Below, in pieces: positions 55,550 to 64,000 of a stretch of 64,000 nucleotides of DNA (position 1 is the stretch's first letter; each line of letters opens with the position of its first letter). The stretch is from Dyella acidisoli (GTDB taxonomy: Bacteria > Pseudomonadota > Gammaproteobacteria > Xanthomonadales > Rhodanobacteraceae). The notes under the pieces were generated by a model. That model had not been told where the DNA came from. It saw only the letters and a list, made by a program, of their open reading frames with translations, and searched no databases. The DNA is taken from assembly GCF_030160295.1 (NCBI RefSeq), contig NZ_BSOB01000018.1, positions 446 to 64,445 on the forward strand, read 5' to 3'. A program made the translations under genes and the position numbers.

Positions 55550-55972
55550 TCATTCCACGACGTACATCACGGCAACGCGGCCAGACGCCAACGCTTGCCC
55601 TTGCTGCTCAACCTTGAACCTATATTGCGCACCGCGATCGTCGACATGGATGCGTTCCGCGTAGACGTCCAAATGTCCTTTCCTTAGATCGACGTATTCG
55701 ACGGCCAGTTGTACATCGCGCAAGCTCACCAGCCTTCCCCCACGCGCGTCGGCCTCGCCCAGCAATGCCGCATGCACAGCGAGAGACTGAGCGCCGTATT
55801 CAGCGAGATGCACCGCGTGCAGACCGACGGGACTTCGCAGCGGATGGCTATCAGGAACATCCCGCGCGCCGATCGCATGGATGGCTGTTTCGTTCCAATC
55901 GACAACCGCATCGATCAGCGCCATCGCTTCGGCATGGGGAATCAGCGCAGCCCAGCTTTGCCGCGTGAGCAT
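55550..55972 (-). CDS. Hotdog-fold dehydratase/thioesterase-like protein (ApeP-like)
   Basis: 140 residues. MALIDAVVDWNETAIHAIGA, the central helix GLHAVHLAEYGAQSLAVHAAL and LRDVQLAVEYVDL resemble the ApeP/3-hydroxyacyl-ACP dehydratase proteins of aryl-polyene clusters. It presumably dehydrates the hydroxyacyl intermediates. First of the leftward-facing half, close to the acyltransferase gene (2 bp). Confidence 0.8.
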   Translation of the reverse strand: MLTRQSWAALIPHAEAMALIDAVVDWNETAIHAIGARDVPDSHPLRSPVGLHAVHLAEYGAQSLAVHAALLGEADARGGRLVSLRDVQLAVEYVDLRKGHLDVYAERIHVDDRGAQYRFKVEQQGQALASGRVAVMYVVE

Positions 55973-55974
55973 GC

Positions 55975-56922
55975 TTACGCCTCGTGGAAGGTGCGGGTAC
56001 CGGTGATCGCTCGCGGTTGTGCGCCTTCCTGCTGCCAGAAGTCGTAGAAATTGAACCAGTTGTACGGTTCGAGGCGCGCGTAATGTTCCAGGCGCTGCGC
56101 GTAGCGGCGCAGCACGTCGTCGAGGGCTTGCTGACGAGCCTCACGCGGAATATCCACGCGTTCCATGAACAGCTCGAAGCTCAACGCATAGCGACGTCCG
56201 CCACGATAGAGGCCAAAGCACAATATCACCGGCACCTGCAGCATGCTGGCCAATAGCCAGGGCCCGGTGGGAAAGGGTGCCGGCTCGCCCAGAAAATCAA
56301 CGCGACGCAACGTTTCATGGGCACGTCCTCGGTCGGCCAGCAAGGCTGCCATGCCACCCGCGCGGCAGGTTTCCGCAACGGCCAGCGTAATCGCAGCGCC
56401 ACCTTGCGAAACGTCGATGACCGCCTCACCGACTTCAGGAGCAAGCGCTTCCAATAGCTCAGTCATAGCGGGGGTCTTCTGCTTGTCCAGCAGAACGCGC
56501 AATGGCACATCAGGACAACGTGCGGCTAGCGTACGCAACACCTCGAAACTGCCTTGATGCGAGCCAACCAGCAGCACACCGTGTCCTTGCGCAAGGTATT
56601 GCTGAAGCTGCTCAATGCCATTCACCTCGATCTCGAAATCGCGCTCGCCGTGTGCAAGCAGGTAGATGCGATCGAGCTGGGTCACTGCGAAATAGTGAAT
56701 GTGCTTGAACACCTGCCAGAGGCTCGCGCGTCGGCCAAACAAGCGTGTGAGGTAATCGCGCGAAGCACGCCGCTCAGCTCCGCGGCGCAGGAAGTAATAG
56801 ACGCTGATGAGATACAGGAAGCGGTGCATGAAGCCGTAGCCAAAGCGCAGCGAAGCAGCGACCAGCACGCCGAGCCAGAAACGATTGCCGCCTTCACGCT
56901 GATTCTGCCAATGCCCGCTCAC
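55975..56922 (-). CDS. LpxL-like acyltransferase of the pigment cluster
   Basis: 315 residues, LpxL/HtrB-type lysophospholipid acyltransferase fold with an N-terminal hydrophobic segment. HxxxxE-type motif in LLVGSHQGSFEVLRTL; LADRGRAHETLRRVDFLG follows. In xanthomonadin/aryl-polyene loci an enzyme of this kind transfers the polyene acyl group to a lipid. Overlaps the next dehydratase gene by 4 nt. Confidence 0.9.
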   Translation of the reverse strand: MSGHWQNQREGGNRFWLGVLVAASLRFGYGFMHRFLYLISVYYFLRRGAERRASRDYLTRLFGRRASLWQVFKHIHYFAVTQLDRIYLLAHGERDFEIEVNGIEQLQQYLAQGHGVLLVGSHQGSFEVLRTLAARCPDVPLRVLLDKQKTPAMTELLEALAPEVGEAVIDVSQGGAAITLAVAETCRAGGMAALLADRGRAHETLRRVDFLGEPAPFPTGPWLLASMLQVPVILCFGLYRGGRRYALSFELFMERVDIPREARQQALDDVLRRYAQRLEHYARLEPYNWFNFYDFWQQEGAQPRAITGTRTFHEA

Positions 56923-57245
56923 GCTTCACCCTCGATCACACCACGCGCCAACACCTTTCCATTGCGACGCAATTCAAAACGGACTTGTCCGGAGCGATCC
57001 ATCAACTCCAGTTCGGCGACTTCCTCTGGATGCAAGGGCGCCAGAAACTTCGCCTCGCGCAGGCGCGCAAGACGCTGATTGCGCCAATCACGCAAAGCTT
57101 GTGCTACTCGCTCCAGCACAAGCACGCCCGGCACGAGTGGATGGCCAGGAAAATGCCCGGGAAGACAGGGATGATCCTGTGATACGCGGTACACCGTGCG
57201 GTAGCTGTTATCGCTCGAAGTACTCAGGTCCACGTGTACAAGCAC
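56919..57245 (-). CDS. FabZ-like dehydratase (ApeI-like)
   Basis: 108 residues, hotdog fold. The FabZ-type signature is HPCLPGHFPGHPLVPGVLVLE with the catalytic His; shorter than FabZ. It should act with the other dehydratase to introduce the polyene double bonds. Start is GTG 57245 with a poor ribosome site; a second GTG at 57233 is possible. Confidence 0.85.
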   Translation of the reverse strand: MLVHVDLSTSSDNSYRTVYRVSQDHPCLPGHFPGHPLVPGVLVLERVAQALRDWRNQRLARLREAKFLAPLHPEEVAELELMDRSGQVRFELRRNGKVLARGVIEGEA

Positions 57246-57302
57246 CGAAAAGAAACCGTGCTGATAATGCCCCTTTAAGCTGTCAGCCGGCTTAATGTAG
57301 GC

Positions 57303-57572
57303 TCAAGCTGTACGCTCGCGTTCAATATGTTCGGAAAGCGCGCGCAAGCTGCTGAAGATATGCTGGTTGTCCGGATGATCTGACCGCAGCTGCATGCCGT
57401 AGCGTTTGGAAACAGCCAGGGCGATTTCCAGGGCATCGATCGAATCCAGGCCCAGGTCACCGCCGAATAGCGGCGCTTCGGGATCAATGTCGGCGGGTTT
57501 GACCGTTTCGAGATTGAGCGCGTCCACGATCAGGGTGGCCAGTTCGCGTTGGGCTGCGGTCTGCGTGGACAT
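57303..57572 (-). CDS. Acyl carrier protein of the pigment cluster
   Basis: 89 residues. The phosphopantetheine site is Ser44 in GGDLGLDSIDALEIALA. Carries the growing polyene chain. ATG 57572 begins MSTQTAAQREL; the frame is open further up but crosses into the opposite chorismatase promoter. A single ACP is seen here; many aryl-polyene loci have two. Confidence 0.93.
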   Translation of the reverse strand: MSTQTAAQRELATLIVDALNLETVKPADIDPEAPLFGGDLGLDSIDALEIALAVSKRYGMQLRSDHPDNQHIFSSLRALSEHIERERTA

Positions 57573-57673
57573 GCGTGGGTTCAGTGCTCCGGCTACACGG
57601 CCAGCCCCTCGGAGGCTGGGTGGCCGGCCAGTGTAACATAGGGGTCTTTCGTCCCCGGTTGCTGTTTCCAAGC

Positions 57674-58666
57674 ATGGTTCAGGCAAGCGAAAACCTGCAG
57701 GCCAAGCCCGACCTGCCGCGCACCCTCAGTGTGGCCTATCGCATGTCGCCTCCAACGATGGCACTGGCCGAAGCCGGCACATTGGCCGTATTCGGCTTCG
57801 ACGCAGGCATTCCCTTCAGCGAGGATCCGCGCTGGCTGCGCGTTCCATTGGAATGCTTCGATGCGCCAGCACCGCTGGAAGTGTGGCACGTCGATGCCAC
57901 GGTAACCTGCGGCCGTCATGACAATGTGCGTTGGTCCGCCGGCGGCGGCTGGTTGTTTGCAGCGATCGAATTGGACGAGCGTGAAACCACAGGCATCGAA
58001 GGTGCCGCTCGCAACGCCTATGATGAGTTGTGTCGCTTCATGCGAACACGCGATGAGCGTTGCGTGCTGCGCATCTGGAACTACATTGCCGACATCAATC
58101 TTGGTGAAGGTGATGCCGAACGCTATAAGCAATTCTGCGACGGGCGTGCGTCCGGACTCGGCGATTTCTTCGCAGAGGGTTTTCCGGCCGCCACGGCTAT
58201 CGGCCATCACGATAGCGAACCGGTGTTGCAGATCTATCTGCTTGCCTGTGTGGATGAGGGAATCGCGGTTGAAAATCCGCGCCAGATGAGTGCATGGCGT
58301 TATCCACGCCAATACGGTCGTACATCGCCGGGATTTGCGCGCGGCATGCTGATGCCCGCACGCGATGCATTGGCGATTTCCGGTACGGCAGCCGTCATTG
58401 GTCACGCATCAGCGCACGAAGACGATCTGGAAGCGCAGCTCAACGAAACCTTGGTCAATCTGGAAGCATTGCTTGCTGCCGCTGACATGCCTGAGGGTTT
58501 CGACGCGCATTCGCCGCTAAAAGGCTATGTTCGGCACGCATCCGATGCGGCTCGCGTACGGGCGCTATTACAGCAGCGCTTGCCAGGGGTACCTGTGCTT
58601 TTGACGCATGGCGATATATGCCGTCACGAGTTGTTGGTGGAACTCGATGGATGGCGTTTCAGGTGA
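57674..58666 (+). CDS. xanB2: Chorismatase, hydroxybenzoate synthase (XanB2-like)
   Basis: 330 residues of the chorismatase (FkbO/Hyg5/XanB2) family. In Xanthomonas XanB2 makes 3- and 4-hydroxybenzoate from chorismate for xanthomonadin and ubiquinone. Sequence support: AYRMSPPTMALAEAGTLAVFGF, VRWSAGGGWLFAAIELDE, RIWNYIADINLGEGDAERYKQFCDGRA, WRYPRQYGRTSPGFARGML and the C-terminal VLLTHGDICRHELLVELDG. No ubiC-like chorismate lyase is in the window. ATG 57674 divergent from the ACP gene. Confidence 0.92.
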   Translation: MVQASENLQAKPDLPRTLSVAYRMSPPTMALAEAGTLAVFGFDAGIPFSEDPRWLRVPLECFDAPAPLEVWHVDATVTCGRHDNVRWSAGGGWLFAAIELDERETTGIEGAARNAYDELCRFMRTRDERCVLRIWNYIADINLGEGDAERYKQFCDGRASGLGDFFAEGFPAATAIGHHDSEPVLQIYLLACVDEGIAVENPRQMSAWRYPRQYGRTSPGFARGMLMPARDALAISGTAAVIGHASAHEDDLEAQLNETLVNLEALLAAADMPEGFDAHSPLKGYVRHASDAARVRALLQQRLPGVPVLLTHGDICRHELLVELDGWRFR

Positions 58667-58718
58667 TCGCACGATGATCGAACGTCCGGTAAGCAAGAAC
58701 GACTCTTAAGTTCGTCTC

Positions 58719-60089
58719 TCACTTCTGCTTTTCGGGACGTTTCCACCCATGCAGCGTGGCTTGCCGGCCACGCGCTATGGTGAGCTCTCCTGCCGGCGCA
58801 TCTTTCGTGATGACCGAGCCGGCGCCAATGGTCGCTTGCGCCCCCACTGTCACGGGCGCAACCAACGCACTGTTGGAACCGATGAACGCACCATCTTCGA
58901 TGGTCGTGACGAATTTGTTGATGCCGTCGTAATTGCAGGTGATGGTGCCCGCGCCGACATTGACGTGGCGACCGATCACCGTGTCGCCGAGATACGTCAG
59001 ATGATTGGCCTTGCTGCCTTCTCCGATGCGCGCCTTCTTGGTTTCTACGAAGTTACCGACGTGCGCACCCGCCGCAAGCTCAGTCCCCGGACGCATCCGC
59101 GCAAAAGGTCCGATCAGGCAAGGACCGTGCGTAACAACGCCTTCCAGATCGCAATGCGCATGCACAACCGTGCCCGCGGCGAGCTGCACGTCCTTCAGGC
59201 GTGAGAACGGGCCGATGCGTACGTCGTCACCGAGTTGCACGTCGCCCTCCAGAATCACGTCAATGTCGATCTCTACGTCTCGCGCCGCCTTCACTGTGCC
59301 ACGCACTTCCACGCGCCTGGGATCGACCACGCGCACGCCTTCCACCATCAGCGCAGATACGGCGCGCTGACGATATGCGTCTTCCAGTTCGGTAAGTTGT
59401 GCTGGCGTGTTGGCGCCAGCCGCTTCCATGGCATCGTCGCATTCGATGCACTGCGCCGCACGACCTTCTGCGGCAGCCATCTCGAAGATATCGGTAAGGT
59501 AATACTCACCTTGCGCGTTGTTGCGGCCAAGTTGGCCAATCCAGCCTCTAAGAGAAGCTGCGTCAGCGGCAACGATGCCGGTGTTGATCAGGTTGACGGC
59601 GCGTTGCGTGTCGTCTGCATCCTTTTCTTCGATCACCGCACGCACGAAACCATTGTCATCACGCACCACACGGCCATAGCCGTATGGATTGGCGACACGA
59701 GTCGCCAGCATGGACAAGCTGCTTTCGGCTTGCACGAGACGCTGCAAGGTTTCTGCGCGTGTTAGCGGCACGTCGCCATAAAGCACCAACACCCTCGCAT
59801 CATTTGGCACATTTCGGAGGGCCTCTCCGACCGCATGGCCAGTGCCGAGCTGCTCAGCCTGCAAAGTCCAATGCAGGTCCGATTGCCCGTCGAACGCAGC
59901 CAGCACTTGATCACCGCAAAAACCGTAAACGACATGTATGGCATCGGCCTGCAAGGCACGCGCTGTAGTCAGCACATGCGCCAGCAATGGATGACCCGCC
60001 AATGGCATCAGCACCTTGGCCTTTTTGGACTTCATGCGTTTGCCTTCGCCGGCAGCGAGGACGATGACGTGCAAGGAAGGCTGGCTCAT
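58719..60089 (-). CDS. glmU: Bifunctional UDP-GlcNAc pyrophosphorylase/GlcN-1-P acetyltransferase
   Basis: 456 residues. N-terminal uridyltransferase domain (about 1-228, [25 protein letters not shown]) and C-terminal left-handed beta-helix (about 252-456, [22 protein letters not shown]). Makes UDP-GlcNAc for peptidoglycan and LPS, and so takes material from the GlcNAc-6-P pathway encoded in this window. Separated from atpC by a strong terminator. Confidence 0.97.
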   Translation of the reverse strand: MSQPSLHVIVLAAGEGKRMKSKKAKVLMPLAGHPLLAHVLTTARALQADAIHVVYGFCGDQVLAAFDGQSDLHWTLQAEQLGTGHAVGEALRNVPNDARVLVLYGDVPLTRAETLQRLVQAESSLSMLATRVANPYGYGRVVRDDNGFVRAVIEEKDADDTQRAVNLINTGIVAADAASLRGWIGQLGRNNAQGEYYLTDIFEMAAAEGRAAQCIECDDAMEAAGANTPAQLTELEDAYRQRAVSALMVEGVRVVDPRRVEVRGTVKAARDVEIDIDVILEGDVQLGDDVRIGPFSRLKDVQLAAGTVVHAHCDLEGVVTHGPCLIGPFARMRPGTELAAGAHVGNFVETKKARIGEGSKANHLTYLGDTVIGRHVNVGAGTITCNYDGINKFVTTIEDGAFIGSNSALVAPVTVGAQATIGAGSVITKDAPAGELTIARGRQATLHGWKRPEKQK

Positions 60090-60183
60090 AAGGGGTCGAG
60101 TCCTTGATGTCGTTCGGGCGCTAAGGATACCTGCTCACCTGCGCTCACTTTGGGGCGGCTTGCTGTCAAAGCGATGTGCAAAC

Positions 60184-60212
60184 AAAAACGCCGGCATAGT
60201 GCCGGCGTTTTT
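60184..60212 (-). terminator. Terminator of the ATP synthase operon
   Basis: AAAAACGCCGGCA-TAG-TGCCGGCGTTTTT, 13-bp perfect stem flanked by A and T runs, so it works in both directions. It lies 19 nt after the atpC stop. Confidence 0.93.
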
Positions 60213-60230
60213 CCTGAATCGAAGACGTAC

Positions 60231-60653
60231 TCAGTGCTTGAGGTTCTTGCGCAAACGTTCCAACGCCTGCAACTGGGCCAGCGCCTGCGCCAGCTTGGCC
60301 TGCGCCTCAGCCACGTCGACCGTACCGGTGCGGTTGGCCAGTGCGTCTTCGGCCTCCTGCTTGGCACGCTTGGCGGCCGCTTCATCCAGGTCTGCCGCGC
60401 GCGCGGCGGTATCCGCCAGGATGGTGACCACCTGCGGCTGTACTTCCAGAATGCCGCCGGAAACGTAGAACTGCTGGCGCTCGCCACCTTCCAGCACCAC
60501 GTCGATGTGGCCGGGCTTGAGGCGGGTAATCAGCGGGGCATGGCGGGGCGTGATGCCCAGCTCACCCAACTCGCCGGTGGCGACCACCATCACCGCATCG
60601 CCATGAAAGATCTCGGCTTCGGCACTGACGATGTCGCAACGAATGGTGCTCAT
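60231..60653 (-). CDS. atpC: ATP synthase epsilon subunit
   Basis: 140 residues. N-terminal beta-sandwich ([39 protein letters not shown]) and C-terminal helical hairpin ([20 protein letters not shown]). Last gene of the atp operon; inhibits and couples F1 rotation. Preceded by GAGAG at the start. Confidence 0.97.
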   Translation of the reverse strand: MSTIRCDIVSAEAEIFHGDAVMVVATGELGELGITPRHAPLITRLKPGHIDVVLEGGERQQFYVSGGILEVQPQVVTILADTAARAADLDEAAAKRAKQEAEDALANRTGTVDVAEAQAKLAQALAQLQALERLRKNLKH

Positions 60654-60751
60654 AACTCTCTCGCTTCGTCCGATGGGTCGGACGGAAAGGATTTATCGGC
60701 TTCCCTGGAACCTGCCTGCTCGCACGCGACAGGTTCCGTCAGATGCCTGGA

Positions 60752-62206
<1,455 letters not shown>

Positions 62207-62261
62207 TTAAGGTCTGTTTTACTGCCAAAGCGCCGCCTGGGCGTCGCTCTTAGTGAAGAGT

Positions 62262-62309
62262 GCGGCCATGGAAGGCCGCTTTTTGATCTTCGCGATCATG
62301 GATGATCGC
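62262..62309 (+). other. Hairpins in the atpG-atpD gap
   Basis: GCGGCC-N6-GGCCGC followed by TTTTT on the plus strand (62262-62284) looks like a rightward intrinsic terminator, and GCGATCAT-GG-ATGATCGC (62292-62309) is a palindrome. In the atp (minus) sense these would be 5'-leader structures of atpD. They may set subunit stoichiometry or block antisense transcription. Confidence 0.5.
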
Positions 62310-62311
62310 AC

Positions 62312-63211
62312 TCATACAGCCGCTGCGCCGCCTACGATTTCGGAAATTTCCTGCGTAATCGCAGCCTGGCGCGCCTTGTTGTAGCTCAGCGTCAGCTCGG
62401 CGATGACCTTACTGGCGTTATCGGACGCGGACTTCATTGCCACCATGCGGGCCGCATGTTCACTGGCGAGGTTTTCCAGCACCGCCTGATACGCCACCGA
62501 CTCGACATAACGGCCGAGCACGTGCTCGAGCACTGCAGCTGCGTCGGGTTCGTAGATGTAATCCCAGTCGTGCGACTGCTCCAGCGCTACACCGGCAATG
62601 TGCTGCGCTTCCAGTTCCGCAGCAACCGTCGGCAATGGCAGCAATGCATCAACCGACGGTTTCTGCGTCATGGTGTTGACGAAGTCGTTATAAGCGAGGA
62701 AGACACGGTCCAGCTTGCCTTCCGTGTATGCATCCAGCACGACCTTGATCACGCCGATCAAGTGCTCGACTTTCGGACGCTCGCCCAGATGGGTGGCGCT
62801 GCCGATCAGGTTCACGCCCTTGATGCGGCGGAAGAACTGCACGGCCTTCTGGCCGATCGCGACCACATCAACCTGAACACCCTTGTCCTGCCACTCGCGG
62901 ATAGCAGGCAGCAGGCGGCGGAACAGGTTGGAGTTGAGGCCGCCGCAAAGGCCGCGGTCGGTGGTCACAACCACATACGCTACGCGAGCGACGTCAGCAC
63001 GCTCGACCAGGAACGGATGCTTCAATTCCGTGCTGGCCTGCGCGACGTGCGCAATCACCTTGCGCATGGCACGCGCGTAGGGACGCGAGGCCTTCATCAG
63101 GTCTTGCGCTTTGCGAATCTTGGAGGCCGAGACCATTTCGAGCGCGCGCGTCACTTTGCGCATGTTCTGCGTGCTCTTGATCTTGGTTTTAATTTCGCGT
63201 CCGCTTGCCAC
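62312..63211 (-). CDS. atpG: ATP synthase gamma subunit
   Basis: 299 residues. Central shaft: N-terminal [32 protein letters not shown] and C-terminal [42 protein letters not shown] start at 63211 with GAGG 5 nt upstream. Confidence 0.97.
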   Translation of the reverse strand: MASGREIKTKIKSTQNMRKVTRALEMVSASKIRKAQDLMKASRPYARAMRKVIAHVAQASTELKHPFLVERADVARVAYVVVTTDRGLCGGLNSNLFRRLLPAIREWQDKGVQVDVVAIGQKAVQFFRRIKGVNLIGSATHLGERPKVEHLIGVIKVVLDAYTEGKLDRVFLAYNDFVNTMTQKPSVDALLPLPTVAAELEAQHIAGVALEQSHDWDYIYEPDAAAVLEHVLGRYVESVAYQAVLENLASEHAARMVAMKSASDNASKVIAELTLSYNKARQAAITQEISEIVGGAAAV

Positions 63212-63306
63212 GTTTGCCTCAACCTGTGGGGTCTATGCCGATTCGGCCGGATGGCCGACGTGCGGGGCAGTCATCCACAACGGACGACTGCACACCCTTT
63301 CATTGC

Positions 63307-64000
63307 TTACCAACTACCCGTCTTCTTGAACTCGTCGAGACCGGACTTGAAGGTGGCCTCGATGTCGTTGTTCCAATCACCAGTGGCGACGATCTTCTTC
63401 ATCAGCTCGCCATGGTTCTGGTGGAAGAAGGCATGCAAACCCTTCTCGAACGCCAGCACCTTGTTCACCGCCAGATCGTCCAGATAGCCCTTTTCAGCGG
63501 CGTACACGGACAGAGCCAGCTCAGCGATGGAAAGCGGGGCGTACTGCTTCTGCTTCATCAGCTCGGTGACGCGCTGACCGCGATCGAGCTGGGCGCGAGT
63601 GGCCGGATCGAGGTCCGACGCGAACTGCGCGAACGCAGCCAGTTCGCGGTACTGCGCCAGCGCCAGCTTCACGCCGCCGGACAGCTTCTTCACGATCTTG
63701 GTCTGCGCTGCACCACCCACGCGCGACACCGAGATACCGGCGTTAACGGCCGGACGGATACCCGCGTTGAACAGGTCGGTTTCCAGGAAGATCTGGCCGT
63801 CGGTGATCGAGATCACGTTGGTCGGCACGAACGCGGACACGTCACCGGCCTGCGTTTCGATGATCGGCAGTGCGGTGAGCGAACCGGTCTTGCCTTTCAC
63901 TTCGCCGTTGGTGAACTTCTCGACGTATTCCTCCGACACGCGTGCGGCGCGCTCGAGCAGACGCGAGTGCAGATAGAACACGTCACCCGGATATGCTTCG
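63307..64000 (-). CDS. atpA: ATP synthase alpha subunit (C-terminal part)
   Basis: 231 residues visible; the gene continues past the right edge. [55 protein letters not shown] and [19 protein letters not shown] are alpha-subunit signatures. Gene order alpha-gamma-beta-epsilon is that of the standard atp operon. Confidence 0.98.
   Translation of the reverse strand, partial: EAYPGDVFYLHSRLLERAARVSEEYVEKFTNGEVKGKTGSLTALPIIETQAGDVSAFVPTNVISITDGQIFLETDLFNAGIRPAVNAGISVSRVGGAAQTKIVKKLSGGVKLALAQYRELAAFAQFASDLDPATRAQLDRGQRVTELMKQKQYAPLSIAELALSVYAAEKGYLDDLAVNKVLAFEKGLHAFFHQNHGELMKKIVATGDWNNDIEATFKSGLDEFKKTGSW

Overview
The window looks like a GC-rich gammaproteobacterial chromosome of the Xanthomonadales, most likely a Rhodanobacteraceae member (Dyella/Rhodanobacter/Luteibacter type). 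This is inferred from gene content and order: large TonB-dependent receptors beside glycoside hydrolases, a nagP/LacI/nagB-II/nagA block with Xanthomonas-type operator sites, a xanthomonadin-like pigment locus with a chorismatase, ubiJ-ubiB and ubiK, and dispersed ATTCCCGC...GCGGGAAT inverted repeats. I saw no insertion sequences, tRNA/rRNA genes, CRISPR arrays or prophage.

Layout. 1-234: N-terminus of a probably giant RHS-like protein running off the left edge. 640-14357: chitin/N-acetylglucosamine locus. A TonB-dependent receptor, a GH9 enzyme and a GH20 hexosaminidase run leftward, with a glucokinase-family sugar kinase upstream; the transporter (nagP), LacI regulator, NagB-II deaminase and NagA deacetylase run rightward. 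14488-15245: MNT/HEPN toxin-antitoxin-like pair. 15338-19247: LTA-synthase-like sulfatase-fold transferase and a CpdB-like periplasmic nucleotidase lipoprotein. 19378-23118: threonine operon with a Thr/Ile-rich leader peptide, homoserine dehydrogenase without an aspartokinase domain, thrB and thrC. 23233-34745: second glycan locus with GH1, ABC importer, GH144-like enzyme, Oar-like TonB receptor and LacI regulator; beta-1,2-glucan is my best guess for the substrate. 35191-36425: divergent isochorismatase-fold/TetR pair with two operators. 36434-37560: a lipoprotein, then two tandem paralogous small proteins behind a textbook sigma-54 promoter and upstream palindromes. 37600-43872: housekeeping (trmL, ubiJ, ubiB, truC, arfB, acyltransferase, LysE exporter) and a LysR regulator. 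44033-46961: glyoxylate shunt aceB-aceA. 47088-52636: comM, ubiK, a PII protein, a CcdC-like membrane protein, gpmA, a VNG-repeat secreted protein, hemF. 52755-58666: compact aryl-polyene/xanthomonadin-type pigment genes. 58719-64000: glmU and the atpA(partial)-G-D-C end of the ATP synthase operon.

The two glycan loci share one logic: outer-membrane uptake by a TonB receptor, periplasmic hydrolysis, inner-membrane import by an MFS carrier or ABC system, cytoplasmic conversion, and control by a LacI-family repressor. The chorismatase probably supplies hydroxybenzoates both to the pigment pathway and to ubiquinone, whose accessory genes ubiJ, ubiB and ubiK also lie here. The most interesting unexplained item is the sigma-54-driven pair of small MKFET proteins at 37151-37560.
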